Source of the DNA: a virus
Direction: 5' to 3' (one strand)
IMG/VR virus record: IMGVR_UViG_3300024518_002752
Coordinates: 1-49,218 of that record
Length of the DNA: 49,218 nt
Position numbers and translations under genes: made by a program. The notes beneath the pieces were generated by a model, which saw only the letters and a program-made list of their open reading frames with translations, was not told where the DNA came from and searched no databases. Numbering within the stretch: the stretch's first letter is position 1; every line of letters starts with the position of its first letter. Shown one piece after another: positions 23,684-32,724 of this stretch.

Positions 23684-25992
23684 GGTTGAATCCTCGCTCC
23701 ACCCGAAGGCTTGAGTTGATAGTCGAAGGAAATGCCGATGAACTCTGCGTCAGGACCCGAAGCTACGCTTACTTTAAAAACTTCGCAGCTCGGAATGAAG
23801 ATAGCCGCCCGGCTCCAGTAGGGGCGCCTCTTGCGGATCGTCGTGTCTGTAGAATCGAGCACGGCAGAACCCCAGAAAGGAGGGGGGTCACTTACTGGGT
23901 AAAGGTCCAGGACTGCCTGCTCGACCTCGGACTTTCTCCAGTCTCGGTACAGAGTCACCTTCACCTGTTCGTCGGCGGTCTCTCTAAACCAGAAGTAGAC
24001 TGTAAAGGGTGACTTTTTTGTATAATCGTTTTCATTTAAGAGCCATGCCGTCTCGACAAGTGCAGTGTAGGGGCTACCGGCGTAGGCGTTCTTAGATACA
24101 TGGTGGTCAAGAACGTATGCGCTATAAGGGGCCGTGGGGTGCTCTGTCCCCGCAGAGCCCACTACGATATTCATCTTGCGGTGATCTTGGGTGATGCATG
24201 CACTCGCAACCGCCACGTCCGTCCGTCTACGCCAGCCTACGTTTGGTCCTTGGGCGTCGTATAGCCAACACACATCATTTTCTAGGGCCGCGTCCATAGC
24301 AACCCAGCACCTGTACTCACCAGAGGTGGGGTCGAAGACAGCTGTGGCCCTCCCCTCAAGAGCCCGATTGATATACTTGAGATCAGGACGAATCTCTTCG
24401 GAGAAGTAGTTGACTGACCCTCCCTCGTAAGCGTAAAAGCCGTCGATGCCTAGCCAAATAACTGTCCCGTTCTTCGTCATTGCAATCGAGCTCGGCGCCA
24501 CGCACCCCGCGTGACTGGCAATCTTCTGAAAGGCGAAGCCGGTCGCAGCCGAGGTGTCAGTCATAAGGAAGGTCGAGTACCTCGTAAAGACAAGGAGACC
24601 CCCAGGAACTGCAAACATCCCGGTTATCTCTTTACCTTCAGCATCAGGGTAAATAAAATCGTCTCGCGATAGAGTGCCCCATCTTCCCGGCAGAGACCAC
24701 CTTACGATCCCATTGTCAGCCACGTCGTTAGCGAAAAACATTCTACCAAAAGCCATTCGGCAAAGCCTGAACCTCTGCATAGGGACGAGATCTGGGGCTT
24801 GCTCCAGCAGCCATGCGTCGGGAGTGTTGTCCGGATACATCGTTGTTCTGTTATCAGGGATGGTGGCGAAGGCAAAAACCCCAGGCGACGCATTGTTGGG
24901 AACCACATAAAGATTGGAGTCTCCGGAGTTGTAAACGTCCTTCGTTCTAAAGAGCAGCCGACCAATGGTTTTGCGCGGCCCTGTAGTAATAGAGTCCCAA
25001 AGAACCTGTTTCTGAAGACGTTCAGGAGAGACCGTCCTCGCATCATCGGGAGGGTTTCCGTAAGTATCCCCGCCGATCGGCTTAAGGCCTGACTGCTCGG
25101 TGAACGCAACCAAGTCGCTTCGTCCCGATAGAGCCGAGATATTGCCCCACTTGTCAACGTATGCCACAGCTGTCTGGTAGGCAGACCCTAGCAGCGCCCC
25201 TGGCATCGTGCCCTCTTTCTGAAAGTCGTAGCCTGCTGACTTTGAGATATTGGGATCTACGGTAGGGTCATTGGCTGGGTCATATCTGCCGTCCGTGGAC
25301 TGAGTGAAGATCGTGCCCATCCGCCCCCGGCCAAAGACCTCATGCATCTGCGTTCCACCGTCCCACTTATCGAAGATGTTCGCGTCGTGGGCATAGTCGC
25401 CAGTATTGTTTCGACCTGTCGTAACCCCAATGGGGGACTGCCATCCGATAGATGTGGGACCGTACCCTTGAGGGCCTCCAGGCACCTCGTAGTACCCAAG
25501 GGTCTCCAACTCCAGGTCGGTGTCCAGAAACAGCGCCTGAGCGGTGTCCTGGGGTATGATAACTACTCCGTTGGGTGTAGACTCGAACTGTGTAGGAAAG
25601 CTCTTCGGTTTGTTAGCGTCGGCATTAGGGTAGGTCTTGCTCAGGGCCACGAACTCCCGAGTGGGGCCGTTGAGGATATAGACCTGTGATCGACCTGTTC
25701 CAGCAGGCGGAAAGACGTTTCCGCTACTTCCCACTACCAGAAGCATGTCCATTTGGCCCTGTAGAAGTCTTGCATGAAAGACTCCATCGATAGTCTCCCA
25801 TTGGGGCTGCGCATCCCCACCGATGTAAGCAGGCACCACAGGCACCGGCCCAATCACCTTAGTAAGCGTAGCCTCGGGCGTTTCCCTAAAGTTCTCAAGA
25901 ACACTGCCCGTCTGGTCGGGGGTAAAGATCTTCCCCGACTCAGCCCTTAAAAGGAGTGGACCCTGCGTCCTGCGAACTCTGGGGTCCGACAT
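23680..25992 (-). CDS. Large virion protein, possible tail-tube/stabilisation protein (770 aa)
   Basis: A 770-aa beta-rich protein with many Gly, Pro, Tyr and Trp residues spread in short repeats, suggestive of a propeller or beta-domain architecture. Two genes downstream of the adaptor-like protein, it occupies the slot held in podoviruses by the tubular or DNA-stabilisation protein below the adaptor. The identification is by position and size; no signature motif is visible. The ATG follows a short gap after the 94-aa gene. Confidence 0.6.
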   Translation of the reverse strand: MSDPRVRRTQGPLLLRAESGKIFTPDQTGSVLENFRETPEATLTKVIGPVPVVPAYIGGDAQPQWETIDGVFHARLLQGQMDMLLVVGSSGNVFPPAGTGRSQVYILNGPTREFVALSKTYPNADANKPKSFPTQFESTPNGVVIIPQDTAQALFLDTDLELETLGYYEVPGGPQGYGPTSIGWQSPIGVTTGRNNTGDYAHDANIFDKWDGGTQMHEVFGRGRMGTIFTQSTDGRYDPANDPTVDPNISKSAGYDFQKEGTMPGALLGSAYQTAVAYVDKWGNISALSGRSDLVAFTEQSGLKPIGGDTYGNPPDDARTVSPERLQKQVLWDSITTGPRKTIGRLLFRTKDVYNSGDSNLYVVPNNASPGVFAFATIPDNRTTMYPDNTPDAWLLEQAPDLVPMQRFRLCRMAFGRMFFANDVADNGIVRWSLPGRWGTLSRDDFIYPDAEGKEITGMFAVPGGLLVFTRYSTFLMTDTSAATGFAFQKIASHAGCVAPSSIAMTKNGTVIWLGIDGFYAYEGGSVNYFSEEIRPDLKYINRALEGRATAVFDPTSGEYRCWVAMDAALENDVCWLYDAQGPNVGWRRRTDVAVASACITQDHRKMNIVVGSAGTEHPTAPYSAYVLDHHVSKNAYAGSPYTALVETAWLLNENDYTKKSPFTVYFWFRETADEQVKVTLYRDWRKSEVEQAVLDLYPVSDPPPFWGSAVLDSTDTTIRKRRPYWSRAAIFIPSCEVFKVSVASGPDAEFIGISFDYQLKPSGGARIQP

Positions 25993-25995
25993 TGG

Positions 25996-26280
25996 TTACT
26001 CCTTTTTCTTACGACGGATCTTCTTCTTGGTCTCAGGTTTGGCCTCTTCAGTCGCAGGCGTAGCCTTAACGGTTGCTGCAGTTGCTACGAGTTTCATCGT
26101 GTTGAAGGTCTCGCTGCCCTCCACAACAATCTCCCGAGCTAAACCAAACCGCTGAATCCAGCCCTTCGTTCCAGAGTGACCCTTGATCGTACAGGTTACG
26201 ATGCTCTGTTCAGTGCTTCCGTCTGGGCGCTTGAGTTCATACACTCCACCGCAAACTAAAGGTGTGTCGCTGCTTGCCAT
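25996..26280 (-). CDS. Small late protein with Lys/Arg-rich tail
   Basis: A 94-aa protein. Residues 1-70 look beta-rich (a compact fold with GGVYELKRPDGS and KGWIQRFG patches); the last 25 residues are Glu/Lys-rich, ending KKKIRRKKKE. AAGGAGAAGAAG precedes the ATG. It lies between the adaptor-like and 770-aa genes, so a small head-tail or DNA-contacting virion component is plausible. Not recognised. Confidence 0.65.
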   Translation of the reverse strand: MASSDTPLVCGGVYELKRPDGSTEQSIVTCTIKGHSGTKGWIQRFGLAREIVVEGSETFNTMKLVATAATVKATPATEEAKPETKKKIRRKKKE

Positions 26281-26290
26281 CTTCTTCTCC

Positions 26291-28561
26291 TTAATCGGTG
26301 GCTGTATTCCACCACTGCCTATAACGTATGCTTGAACGGTAACCGGGCGAGGCCCGTGATAACCTTTTTAACACAGGAACAGCAGAAGGTCTCAAATCAC
26401 CGTATCTCTTCGATAAAGTCAGGAGGTTTCTCTCGTACCTTCCTTTGGCGTAGCCCATCATTGAAGCGTTGCCCTCGGATTCATAAAGAAGCTGCAGAGC
26501 TCGATCTACTAGGATGTCACAGGCCTCTGCATGGATGTACGGAGCGTCCGCGTCGTTGGTAAGCTCAACGGGGCGACGGACGCACCTGACCTCAACCTCG
26601 TACTTTTTGTTAGGGACCGGATACATTCCTATCTGCATGTAGCCGTGGGTATCTCGGATGCGACGATGGTAGTCTGGGAGCAGCTGCCCATCGTCAACAA
26701 AGTAGCCCTCATTCAACTGGTCGATATGGACCTCAGACAAAAGATAAAAGCTATTGTCCTCTTCTATCTTATGCAGAATAGGACCTGCAGCTGTAGCTAC
26801 CCCTAGAGTTCCAGGGTTTGCAGCAGCTCCTAGCTGGTCATAGTTAGTGAAGTTTGTCGCTACCCGTCTACGGTACACACGAACAAACCATCCGCTCTTA
26901 TCTAAATGCATGCGGCTGAACGGGTTAGCCACATCTGGGTCTAAGGGGTTCGCTGGAGGGGAGCTGTTAGTGAGAAGCTTCCAGAAGAAGCCTTGGATGT
27001 ATTCAATGTTAGGCAGAGTCAGGCGTACTGCCTTGCCGTGCGTTCCCTGTTCGAGCCAGTTTGAGGGGCTTGTCTGTGCGGATACCGAGCTCGGAGCTGA
27101 CTCCCACCTTGGCTCGCGATACCTTTGCTTACCCCATTTGTCTGCCGCTCCCGTATAGTCCCATGCCTTGCCTAAAGTGTTGACCGGATCAATAGCGTTA
27201 AATCCCCAGTGATGGGGGCCTGGGTTTCTAAACCAAATGTCCCGAGCACCCCAGCAGTAAGTGATCTTATACTCAAAGGTTCCTGCAGGGTCAGGGCCCA
27301 CCCAGCCACGGTTTTCCCCACTATCACTCCACAACTCCACGTCCGGGGGAACGGCGGGGGCAGGCATTTGGTAGTGCTTGCGTCGATAAATGACCCGTGG
27401 GATACCCTTCGCTAGATCAGTGTGACGGTCAATGATGTTCTGGCGCTCTGCATCTTCTTGCCCGAGAACCTGAAGAGGCCAGGAGTTATTCGTCTTCCAA
27501 AGTCTCGTGCTGCGCACCTCTATGATGTCATCGGGAAGCGGATACTCTTCGGTATAGACCCGATAGTTAAAAGGACCTGGCCCAAAGTGGTCGGTGTCCC
27601 ACGGCATCCAGAAGGACATATACTTCTTTCCAGGGATTGCTGGGACGGCAGGAATCTCGTCAGCCCCTCCTCCGAAGAAGGTGAACGCAGAAGGGGCTGG
27701 CTGAGTAGGAGAGGACACCTCAACCGCGTTGGGCACTTGCTGCCCGACAAAGCCAACCGTCATGGTGTTCCCGATAGCTCCAGGGACTACAGCTGTAAGG
27801 TTGACAATATTTCCTCCTGGTGGATAGCTTGCGCTACATAGACCGATAAAACTTCCAGCAGGATCGTTAAATCCCCCTGTTACTATCGGAGCGGATGGTC
27901 CAATAGGAGGCTGAAGAGGGTCAAGTGCCCCAGGACCATTGATATAGGCAGCTACCTGAGTCGGTAACAACGCATCAAAAAAGGTATCCGTAGGGTAAGG
28001 CAGCCCTTGCGGGTCACAAAGAAGATCACCTCCTTGAGGTTGCCCGCTGTTTAGCGTGATAGCGTCGCCTGGGGAGGTCCCGGCAAGCCCCCCTCCCAGA
28101 GTGTCGTTGACTTCGACAAAAGCTCTCGCGGCTACCGCTGGAACAGCAGGAACTTCTGGGGTGTCAGGATCCTGCCATACTGTCCGTATAATGTTACGGT
28201 GCCATACGCCGCTTGCGTCCTGGATTCCGATAACGCGACCATCCCATGTTCTGTCGGTAGGCCAATCCAACTGACTGGTCGCTCCTGCGTTGGTCTGAAA
28301 CACTACCCAAGAGTTAGGGAAGGGAACAGCTGGGTCAGGGTTGGTAGCGAATGTAATAGTGTCAACAGTTGTGACAGCTAAAGCGTCTGGCTCCGTGGCG
28401 AAGCGCACAATATCCTCGAAGAAAAGGAAAGGCGCCTCGAGCGCGATAAGGTTGTAGGCCCTATTGATGAACTTGTTCATGCGTTCGTCAGCTGCAGGGC
28501 TCGTCTTAGGCCCCCAGTCAGCCTGGGCGTACATTGCGTCTCTGATATTCTTAAGGTTCAT
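26291..28561 (-). CDS. Probable head-tail adaptor / tail tubular protein (756 aa)
   Basis: The N-terminus (MNLKNIRDAMYAQADWGP, then a helix with FINRAYNLIALEAPFLFFED, residues about 30-50) and the C-terminus (about 690-730, HAEACDILVDRALQLLYESEG) have the helical pattern of podoviral adaptor proteins of the gp4/T7 gp11 type. Between them lies a very large beta-rich insertion, about 550 residues, containing Pro-Ala-Val linkers (PEVPAVPAV near 130, EIPAVPAIPG near 305). Adaptors are normally 150-250 aa, so the insertion is unusual and may be displayed on the outside. Capsid-to-tail position supports the call. Confidence 0.62.
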   Translation of the reverse strand: MNLKNIRDAMYAQADWGPKTSPAADERMNKFINRAYNLIALEAPFLFFEDIVRFATEPDALAVTTVDTITFATNPDPAVPFPNSWVVFQTNAGATSQLDWPTDRTWDGRVIGIQDASGVWHRNIIRTVWQDPDTPEVPAVPAVAARAFVEVNDTLGGGLAGTSPGDAITLNSGQPQGGDLLCDPQGLPYPTDTFFDALLPTQVAAYINGPGALDPLQPPIGPSAPIVTGGFNDPAGSFIGLCSASYPPGGNIVNLTAVVPGAIGNTMTVGFVGQQVPNAVEVSSPTQPAPSAFTFFGGGADEIPAVPAIPGKKYMSFWMPWDTDHFGPGPFNYRVYTEEYPLPDDIIEVRSTRLWKTNNSWPLQVLGQEDAERQNIIDRHTDLAKGIPRVIYRRKHYQMPAPAVPPDVELWSDSGENRGWVGPDPAGTFEYKITYCWGARDIWFRNPGPHHWGFNAIDPVNTLGKAWDYTGAADKWGKQRYREPRWESAPSSVSAQTSPSNWLEQGTHGKAVRLTLPNIEYIQGFFWKLLTNSSPPANPLDPDVANPFSRMHLDKSGWFVRVYRRRVATNFTNYDQLGAAANPGTLGVATAAGPILHKIEEDNSFYLLSEVHIDQLNEGYFVDDGQLLPDYHRRIRDTHGYMQIGMYPVPNKKYEVEVRCVRRPVELTNDADAPYIHAEACDILVDRALQLLYESEGNASMMGYAKGRYERNLLTLSKRYGDLRPSAVPVLKRLSRASPGYRSSIRYRQWWNTATD

Positions 28562-28585
28562 AAGCTGCCCCGTCTATAAGGACGC

Positions 28586-28765
28586 CTAAACCGCCCTGGA
28601 CCTCTCCAGTATATCAGCAACCTCTTCTTCTGTCTTAGCAGCTGCAAGATCTCGCAGCAATTTAGCGTCTGCCACTGTAGCTTCCTTCTCTCCTTTTGCA
28701 GGCTTTTCCGAAAGTGCGTTGTGTGCAACTCCGTTTCTGAGCTCTGCTAGAGGGTCGTCAGCCAC
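28586..28765 (-). CDS. Small helical late protein (59 aa)
   Basis: A GTG-started ORF of 59 codons filling the otherwise empty gap between the third decoration-like gene and the adaptor-like gene. It begins VADDPLAELRNGVAHNALSE and continues as a Lys/Glu/Ala-rich helix (EEEVADILERSRAV end). The start lies three bases after the upstream TAG on the transcribed strand; the ribosome binding site is weak (GGGA). Its position, coding-like composition and fit within the operon support a real gene. Function unknown. Confidence 0.6.
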   Translation of the reverse strand: MADDPLAELRNGVAHNALSEKPAKGEKEATVADAKLLRDLAAAKTEEEVADILERSRAV

Positions 28766-28768
28766 CGT

Positions 28769-29470
28769 CTATCCCATGCAGTTGATATAGACAGTATTGA
28801 GGTAGGCGTCTGTGAGGGGAGGAACAGCGCTGGGTAGGAAATCATCAACGACGATACCGAATCCGCCCTCTACGGGGGTAATGCCGCCTGCTGCGAGTGC
28901 CGCACACCGCCCATCGTTCGATGCGGCGTCCGCTATCAGAATCTGCCCCCCAAGAACAGCGACGGCGTTGTTATTAAAAAGCGCCTTGCCTACTCCCTTT
29001 TTTAGTATGAAGCCGTAGTGGCCCTCGGGGATATCGAACTGAGGAAGCCCTACGATATTGGTTGCCGTAGCTAAGGTTCCATCCATAAATCCCACCACAA
29101 ATGGGGCAGCAGCCTTACGGGGATTAGCGCCTGCAGTAAAGGGTTGGCCGCTGTCCCAATATAAATGAACGCACCAGCCTCCAACAGAAAAACCGCCAAA
29201 TGCCGGGGCTGCAGCGCGGGAGCCGTTACGAACATACACCCACGTCTGTGGAACTTGCCCAAGGTCTGCTGTGAGGACTTCTTCTTCAGGCGTAGCAGAC
29301 ATGCCGGTCGCCCAACTTGGGAAATTGCCGTCCGGAATCTGCGTCCCTGGGACTGTGATCTCGTAGCCTAGTGGGTAGACCTGCTCCGCACTAACCATCT
29401 TAGAGATGTCGTTAATGGTGGATAGTTCTAGCTTTCCCCGACGCTGTCGTCCTACTACTAGCGATGACAT
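28769..29470 (-). CDS. Decoration-like virion protein, paralogue 3 (233 aa)
   Basis: Third of three related proteins downstream of the capsid gene. Shared landmarks are QTWVYVRNG near residue 75, NIVGLPQFDIPEGHYGFILKKGV near 138-160 and an end in INCMG. Gly, Val and Ala dominate, with few charges, as in capsid-stabilising or head-fibre proteins. GGGAGG lies eight bases before the ATG. Roles as cement or head-surface display proteins are inferred from location and abundance of the family near MCP genes. Confidence 0.7.
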   Translation of the reverse strand: MSSLVVGRQRRGKLELSTINDISKMVSAEQVYPLGYEITVPGTQIPDGNFPSWATGMSATPEEEVLTADLGQVPQTWVYVRNGSRAAAPAFGGFSVGGWCVHLYWDSGQPFTAGANPRKAAAPFVVGFMDGTLATATNIVGLPQFDIPEGHYGFILKKGVGKALFNNNAVAVLGGQILIADAASNDGRCAALAAGGITPVEGGFGIVVDDFLPSAVPPLTDAYLNTVYINCMG

Positions 29471-29483
29471 AGCGCCTCCCGAT

Positions 29484-30068
29484 TTATCCTACGCAGTTGA
29501 TCCGGAAAATGGATGGTGCAGCAGCCTTGATGGTAAGCCCGATGATACAGGCCATTTGGTTCACCATCTCATTAGTCAGGGCTCCGGCATTTGGCTGTGT
29601 GTAGTCGCCTGCGGCCCCCGATGTAAGGCGCGAAGTGATAAGAGGGTGAGCGTCTGAAACTCCTCCTGCGTCAACAGTAAGGATGCCGGTGACCCCTTCG
29701 CGCAGGATAAATCCATACTCGCCGTCTGCGATGTCGTACTGAGCTACCCCGATAATATTTTGGGCGACCATACCACTGTCCGTGAAGAGCGCTGATTCTT
29801 GTAGCTGACCTACATAATCATCCGAGAGGTCGTCCCTTTCGATGACGTTCCCAGCTTGGATCCCTCCAACCTGATTCACCTTGATATAAATCCAGGTCTG
29901 GTGACCTTCGTTCGCGTTTGCTGTGCTGGTGCCATCGGTATCAATACCGGGAACGCTCTGCCAAAGATAGCCCAGAGACAGAAGCTGAGTCGGCCCTGTC
30001 ACCTTGGTGGGATCCATGGTGTCGCGTCCGTTCAGGACGAACTTTCTATGTAGACCGCTGAGATTCAT
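29484..30068 (-). CDS. Decoration-like virion protein, paralogue 2 (194 aa)
   Basis: The start at 30068 (MNLSGLHRKF) is preferred because GGAGGG precedes it; upstream codons in frame have no ribosome site. It shares QTWIYIKVNQ, IIGVAQYDIADGEYGFILREGV and the terminal RINCVG with its two neighbours. Sequence suggests a small beta-barrel repeated as a surface subunit. Probable capsid-associated protein. Confidence 0.7.
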   Translation of the reverse strand: MNLSGLHRKFVLNGRDTMDPTKVTGPTQLLSLGYLWQSVPGIDTDGTSTANANEGHQTWIYIKVNQVGGIQAGNVIERDDLSDDYVGQLQESALFTDSGMVAQNIIGVAQYDIADGEYGFILREGVTGILTVDAGGVSDAHPLITSRLTSGAAGDYTQPNAGALTNEMVNQMACIIGLTIKAAAPSIFRINCVG

Positions 30069-30148
30069 CGTTCCCTCCGAAATCTTCCAGAGGGAAGGCG
30101 CGCCCAAAAGGGATGGGAGACGCACCCTCCCGAGGAAGGATGTTTAAG

Positions 30149-30676
30149 TTAGCCTGTGCAGTGGATCATGGCAGTGCCTGGGTTGCCTGCTCCACCTTGG
30201 ACGAGACAGAGACCAAAAGACTCGGTCCCGACTGCGACAGTGCCTGCCTCTCCGGCAGCGACGGGAGTGATGCCAAGATTAACAGCCATGGTGCCGGAGT
30301 CTGTGACAGTGCAGATCCCGCTACGCTGAATAAATCCATAGCTGCCAAGAGCGATGGCGTGTTGAGCCGCGCCTACGACCCTATCCACAGCTACAGCCCC
30401 GGTGGAGGGAATGACGCCATCCGGAGGAACGGGCGGAGTAACCACGGAGTCTGGGTTACCGTAGTTTCCGTTGTTGCCTGACGCGGAATCCTGACGGATG
30501 CAGACAGCGCCTGCTGTGAGAGCAACGCCAGCCCTGACGTAAATCCAAGTCTTCTCACCCTGAGCGCTCAGGCCCTGGCTTGAAGACGCCGGTTCGTTGT
30601 GAATGAATCCTAAAGGTGCTTGTGCATCGGTGGTTACCGTCGTGACGGCAATACCCATTCCAGTTCCAGCAGACAT
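30149..30676 (-). CDS. Decoration-like virion protein, paralogue 1 (175 aa)
   Basis: Directly follows the major capsid gene, with AAGGAGATAAG before the ATG. It contains KTWIYVRAGVALTAGAV, VVGAAQHAIALGSYGFIQRSG and the terminal IHCTG, the same order of blocks as in the next two genes. It is the shortest and least charged of the three. Placement next to MCP fits a head decoration protein; expansion to three copies may allow mixed or switchable surface composition. Confidence 0.72.
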   Translation of the reverse strand: MSAGTGMGIAVTTVTTDAQAPLGFIHNEPASSSQGLSAQGEKTWIYVRAGVALTAGAVCIRQDSASGNNGNYGNPDSVVTPPVPPDGVIPSTGAVAVDRVVGAAQHAIALGSYGFIQRSGICTVTDSGTMAVNLGITPVAAGEAGTVAVGTESFGLCLVQGGAGNPGTAMIHCTG

Positions 30677-30702
30677 GTCTTATCTCCTTATATCTTAGCG
30701 GT

Positions 30703-31839
30703 TTATGGTACAGCGCCACCAGTGACAGCGCCATTGGCACGCAACTGGTTGGTGTTGAGGCCCATGTTGAGGACGATTTCATAACGGAAGAGATCTTGCT
30801 CGGGGATCCGGAATGGTCCGCGTACAGAAAAATCACCTTTCGTTTCGCGAGAGGCGTCTCCGCCCATCGTGTAAGCAAACCAACTATTGGTGTTGACGAA
30901 GTAAATGACACCGTCATTTGCTGGGCCAGCCATGCCACCTTGATTCCAAGCAGTGCTTGTAATGTCGATGGAGTCTTCAAGGTAGAAGTCAGCCTCGAGG
31001 AACTTGACGCCGCGTCGAATCATCTTCGGAGCTCGGTCACCACCGGCTGTCGTATCAGTAACGATACGGACTTGCTCATCCAAGCTATCGAGGTAGTTCA
31101 AGTACGAACCCTCGTCACCCAGCATTAGGTCGCAAGCACCCAGGGTTTTCATCTGACGACTGCAAGCGAAGAAGACTTCGCGCATGAAGTTACGCCCGTT
31201 AGCAGCTGCGAAGCCTGCAGCTGGGATGTCAGCGAACTGGTTGTACCAGCCTGCCGTCGTTCCCGATTGAAGTCCGTAGCGGTTGTCGCTAAGGCCAAGA
31301 CCGCCGGCCTCTTGAGCTGCCCGTGTGCCGAACTGGATTGCTCCCGAGCGCGCTGCGCCGTTGGGGCTATAGGTAGTGGCGCCGTTCAGAGTAGCGAAGC
31401 CGCCAACTCCTGCGCCTGTACCTTGAGCAACCTGCACTGCAATGCGTTCGTGGAAGTCAGCCAGTGCCAACTCAGGATAGTGTTGGATGATGCGGGCGAG
31501 GTCCATCTCGCCGTTGGCTTCAGCCAGGTCCTTACCCGGAACATCGAACGCGTAAATCAAGCGAGGAGCGTAGGTGTCACCACGAACCGCGTTCTGATTA
31601 CGTCCACCAGCGATGACCTCGGAACCGGTAACTACTTGAGTTACCTGGCCGGGACCACCCGTAACAACCGCGAACTCACGAAAAGGTCCGGTTGCGACAC
31701 TTCGACTCAGGTTGCCCTTAAGGACAACACGCTCAAGAATCGGGTGCCATGTGGTGAAGAGTTCTGAATAAGAAGGCATCAACTCTTGCAAGCATGATGC
31801 TAGTACGTCAGGACTGATACCTGTTCCAACAGTTGGCAT
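30703..31839 (-). CDS. Major capsid protein (HK97-fold type)
   Basis: A 378-aa protein with a very strong ribosome site (AAAGGAGA) before the ATG, as expected for the most abundant virion protein. It follows the scaffold-like gene and precedes decoration-like genes, the normal head-module order. Composition (Gly, Ala, Asn, Thr) and length suit an HK97-fold shell subunit; patches such as FREFAVVTGG, LARIIQHYPELALADFHERIAVQVA (spine-helix-like) and the C-terminal FRIPEQDLFRYEIVLNMGL fit P-loop and A-domain elements. Fold assignment is by context and pattern. Confidence 0.82.
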   Translation of the reverse strand: MPTVGTGISPDVLASCLQELMPSYSELFTTWHPILERVVLKGNLSRSVATGPFREFAVVTGGPGQVTQVVTGSEVIAGGRNQNAVRGDTYAPRLIYAFDVPGKDLAEANGEMDLARIIQHYPELALADFHERIAVQVAQGTGAGVGGFATLNGATTYSPNGAARSGAIQFGTRAAQEAGGLGLSDNRYGLQSGTTAGWYNQFADIPAAGFAAANGRNFMREVFFACSRQMKTLGACDLMLGDEGSYLNYLDSLDEQVRIVTDTTAGGDRAPKMIRRGVKFLEADFYLEDSIDITSTAWNQGGMAGPANDGVIYFVNTNSWFAYTMGGDASRETKGDFSVRGPFRIPEQDLFRYEIVLNMGLNTNQLRANGAVTGGAVP

Positions 31840-31860
31840 TTTCTAGTCTCCTTTCAAGAT

Positions 31861-32724
31861 CTATCTGGAGCCCTTAAGTGCCCTGCGGGCGACTAAGAGT
31901 CGTTTATCGTCTAAGCTCGTCGTGTTTTCAATTTCCATCAGTTCCTGATGGGGTGACGAACTTGCGGTGGCTCCAGAAGTAATCTTCGCGCCTGGACGCG
32001 GGGCCGCTTTCGGCCGAGGCCTAACTGCGGTTTCTGCCAACCTGAGTGCATATGAATCTGGGACGCCGTCAGCTTTCGCTTTCTGCCCTATTACCTTAGC
32101 TTCGGGTCCTAATTTTAGCAAGGCCACTGCAGACTGGGGGTCCCAGTCAGCTTCGATAAGGTCAGTTAGCTCCTTACTTTTAGCGTCATCTTCAAAATAT
32201 TCTTTATGCTCTTCCATAAATTGCGCGGCGTACTTTTGTGCGTCATCTTCCACAATTTGGTCGATCTGCTTGCGATATGAGGAGTACTCATTGAAGAGAT
32301 CGTCGTACTGTTTCTGGTGGCCTGTGATCTCTTTTCCAAGATCAGCGATGCGGGGATCCTCCTCGCCTACCATAAGAGCGTCGTTCAGGCGCTCCATCTC
32401 GGCCATCTTAGCCTCATAGGCTCCTACCTTGTCGGTGTAGCGAGACTCGAATCTAGTTCCAAGTGGCCGGTACAGCTCGGGAAGGTCTGAGACCTCTCCG
32501 CCCCATTCGTCGAAGTTAAAGTCTGGAAGCACCGGCTCCGTTGGTTCAGGCGCAGCCTCGGGGACTGGCGCTGATGCCGCTTCACTGACTTCTGCTTCCT
32601 GGGTAGAGGAAGAAGCCGCTTCCGCGATCCCCTCTGTTGAGGCGCCGTCATCTACGGCAGGAGAAGAAGTTTCGGCGTTTCCCGCAGAAGCGACCTCTTC
32701 TGTAGCTGACGTTTCATTATTCAT
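31861..32724 (-). CDS. Putative scaffolding protein
   Basis: A 287-aa, strongly acidic, mostly helical protein located just before the capsid gene, which is the canonical scaffold position. Residues 1-85 are low-complexity Ser/Ala/Glu/Pro; about 100-200 form a long charged helix or coil; the C-terminus (about 230-287) turns basic (RPRPKAAPRPGAKI, RRALKGSR), as is usual for the capsid-binding end of scaffolds. The ATG overlaps the upstream TAG/TAA region by one base. Function inferred from order and composition. Confidence 0.75.
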   Translation of the reverse strand: MNNETSATEEVASAGNAETSSPAVDDGASTEGIAEAASSSTQEAEVSEAASAPVPEAAPEPTEPVLPDFNFDEWGGEVSDLPELYRPLGTRFESRYTDKVGAYEAKMAEMERLNDALMVGEEDPRIADLGKEITGHQKQYDDLFNEYSSYRKQIDQIVEDDAQKYAAQFMEEHKEYFEDDAKSKELTDLIEADWDPQSAVALLKLGPEAKVIGQKAKADGVPDSYALRLAETAVRPRPKAAPRPGAKITSGATASSSPHQELMEIENTTSLDDKRLLVARRALKGSR

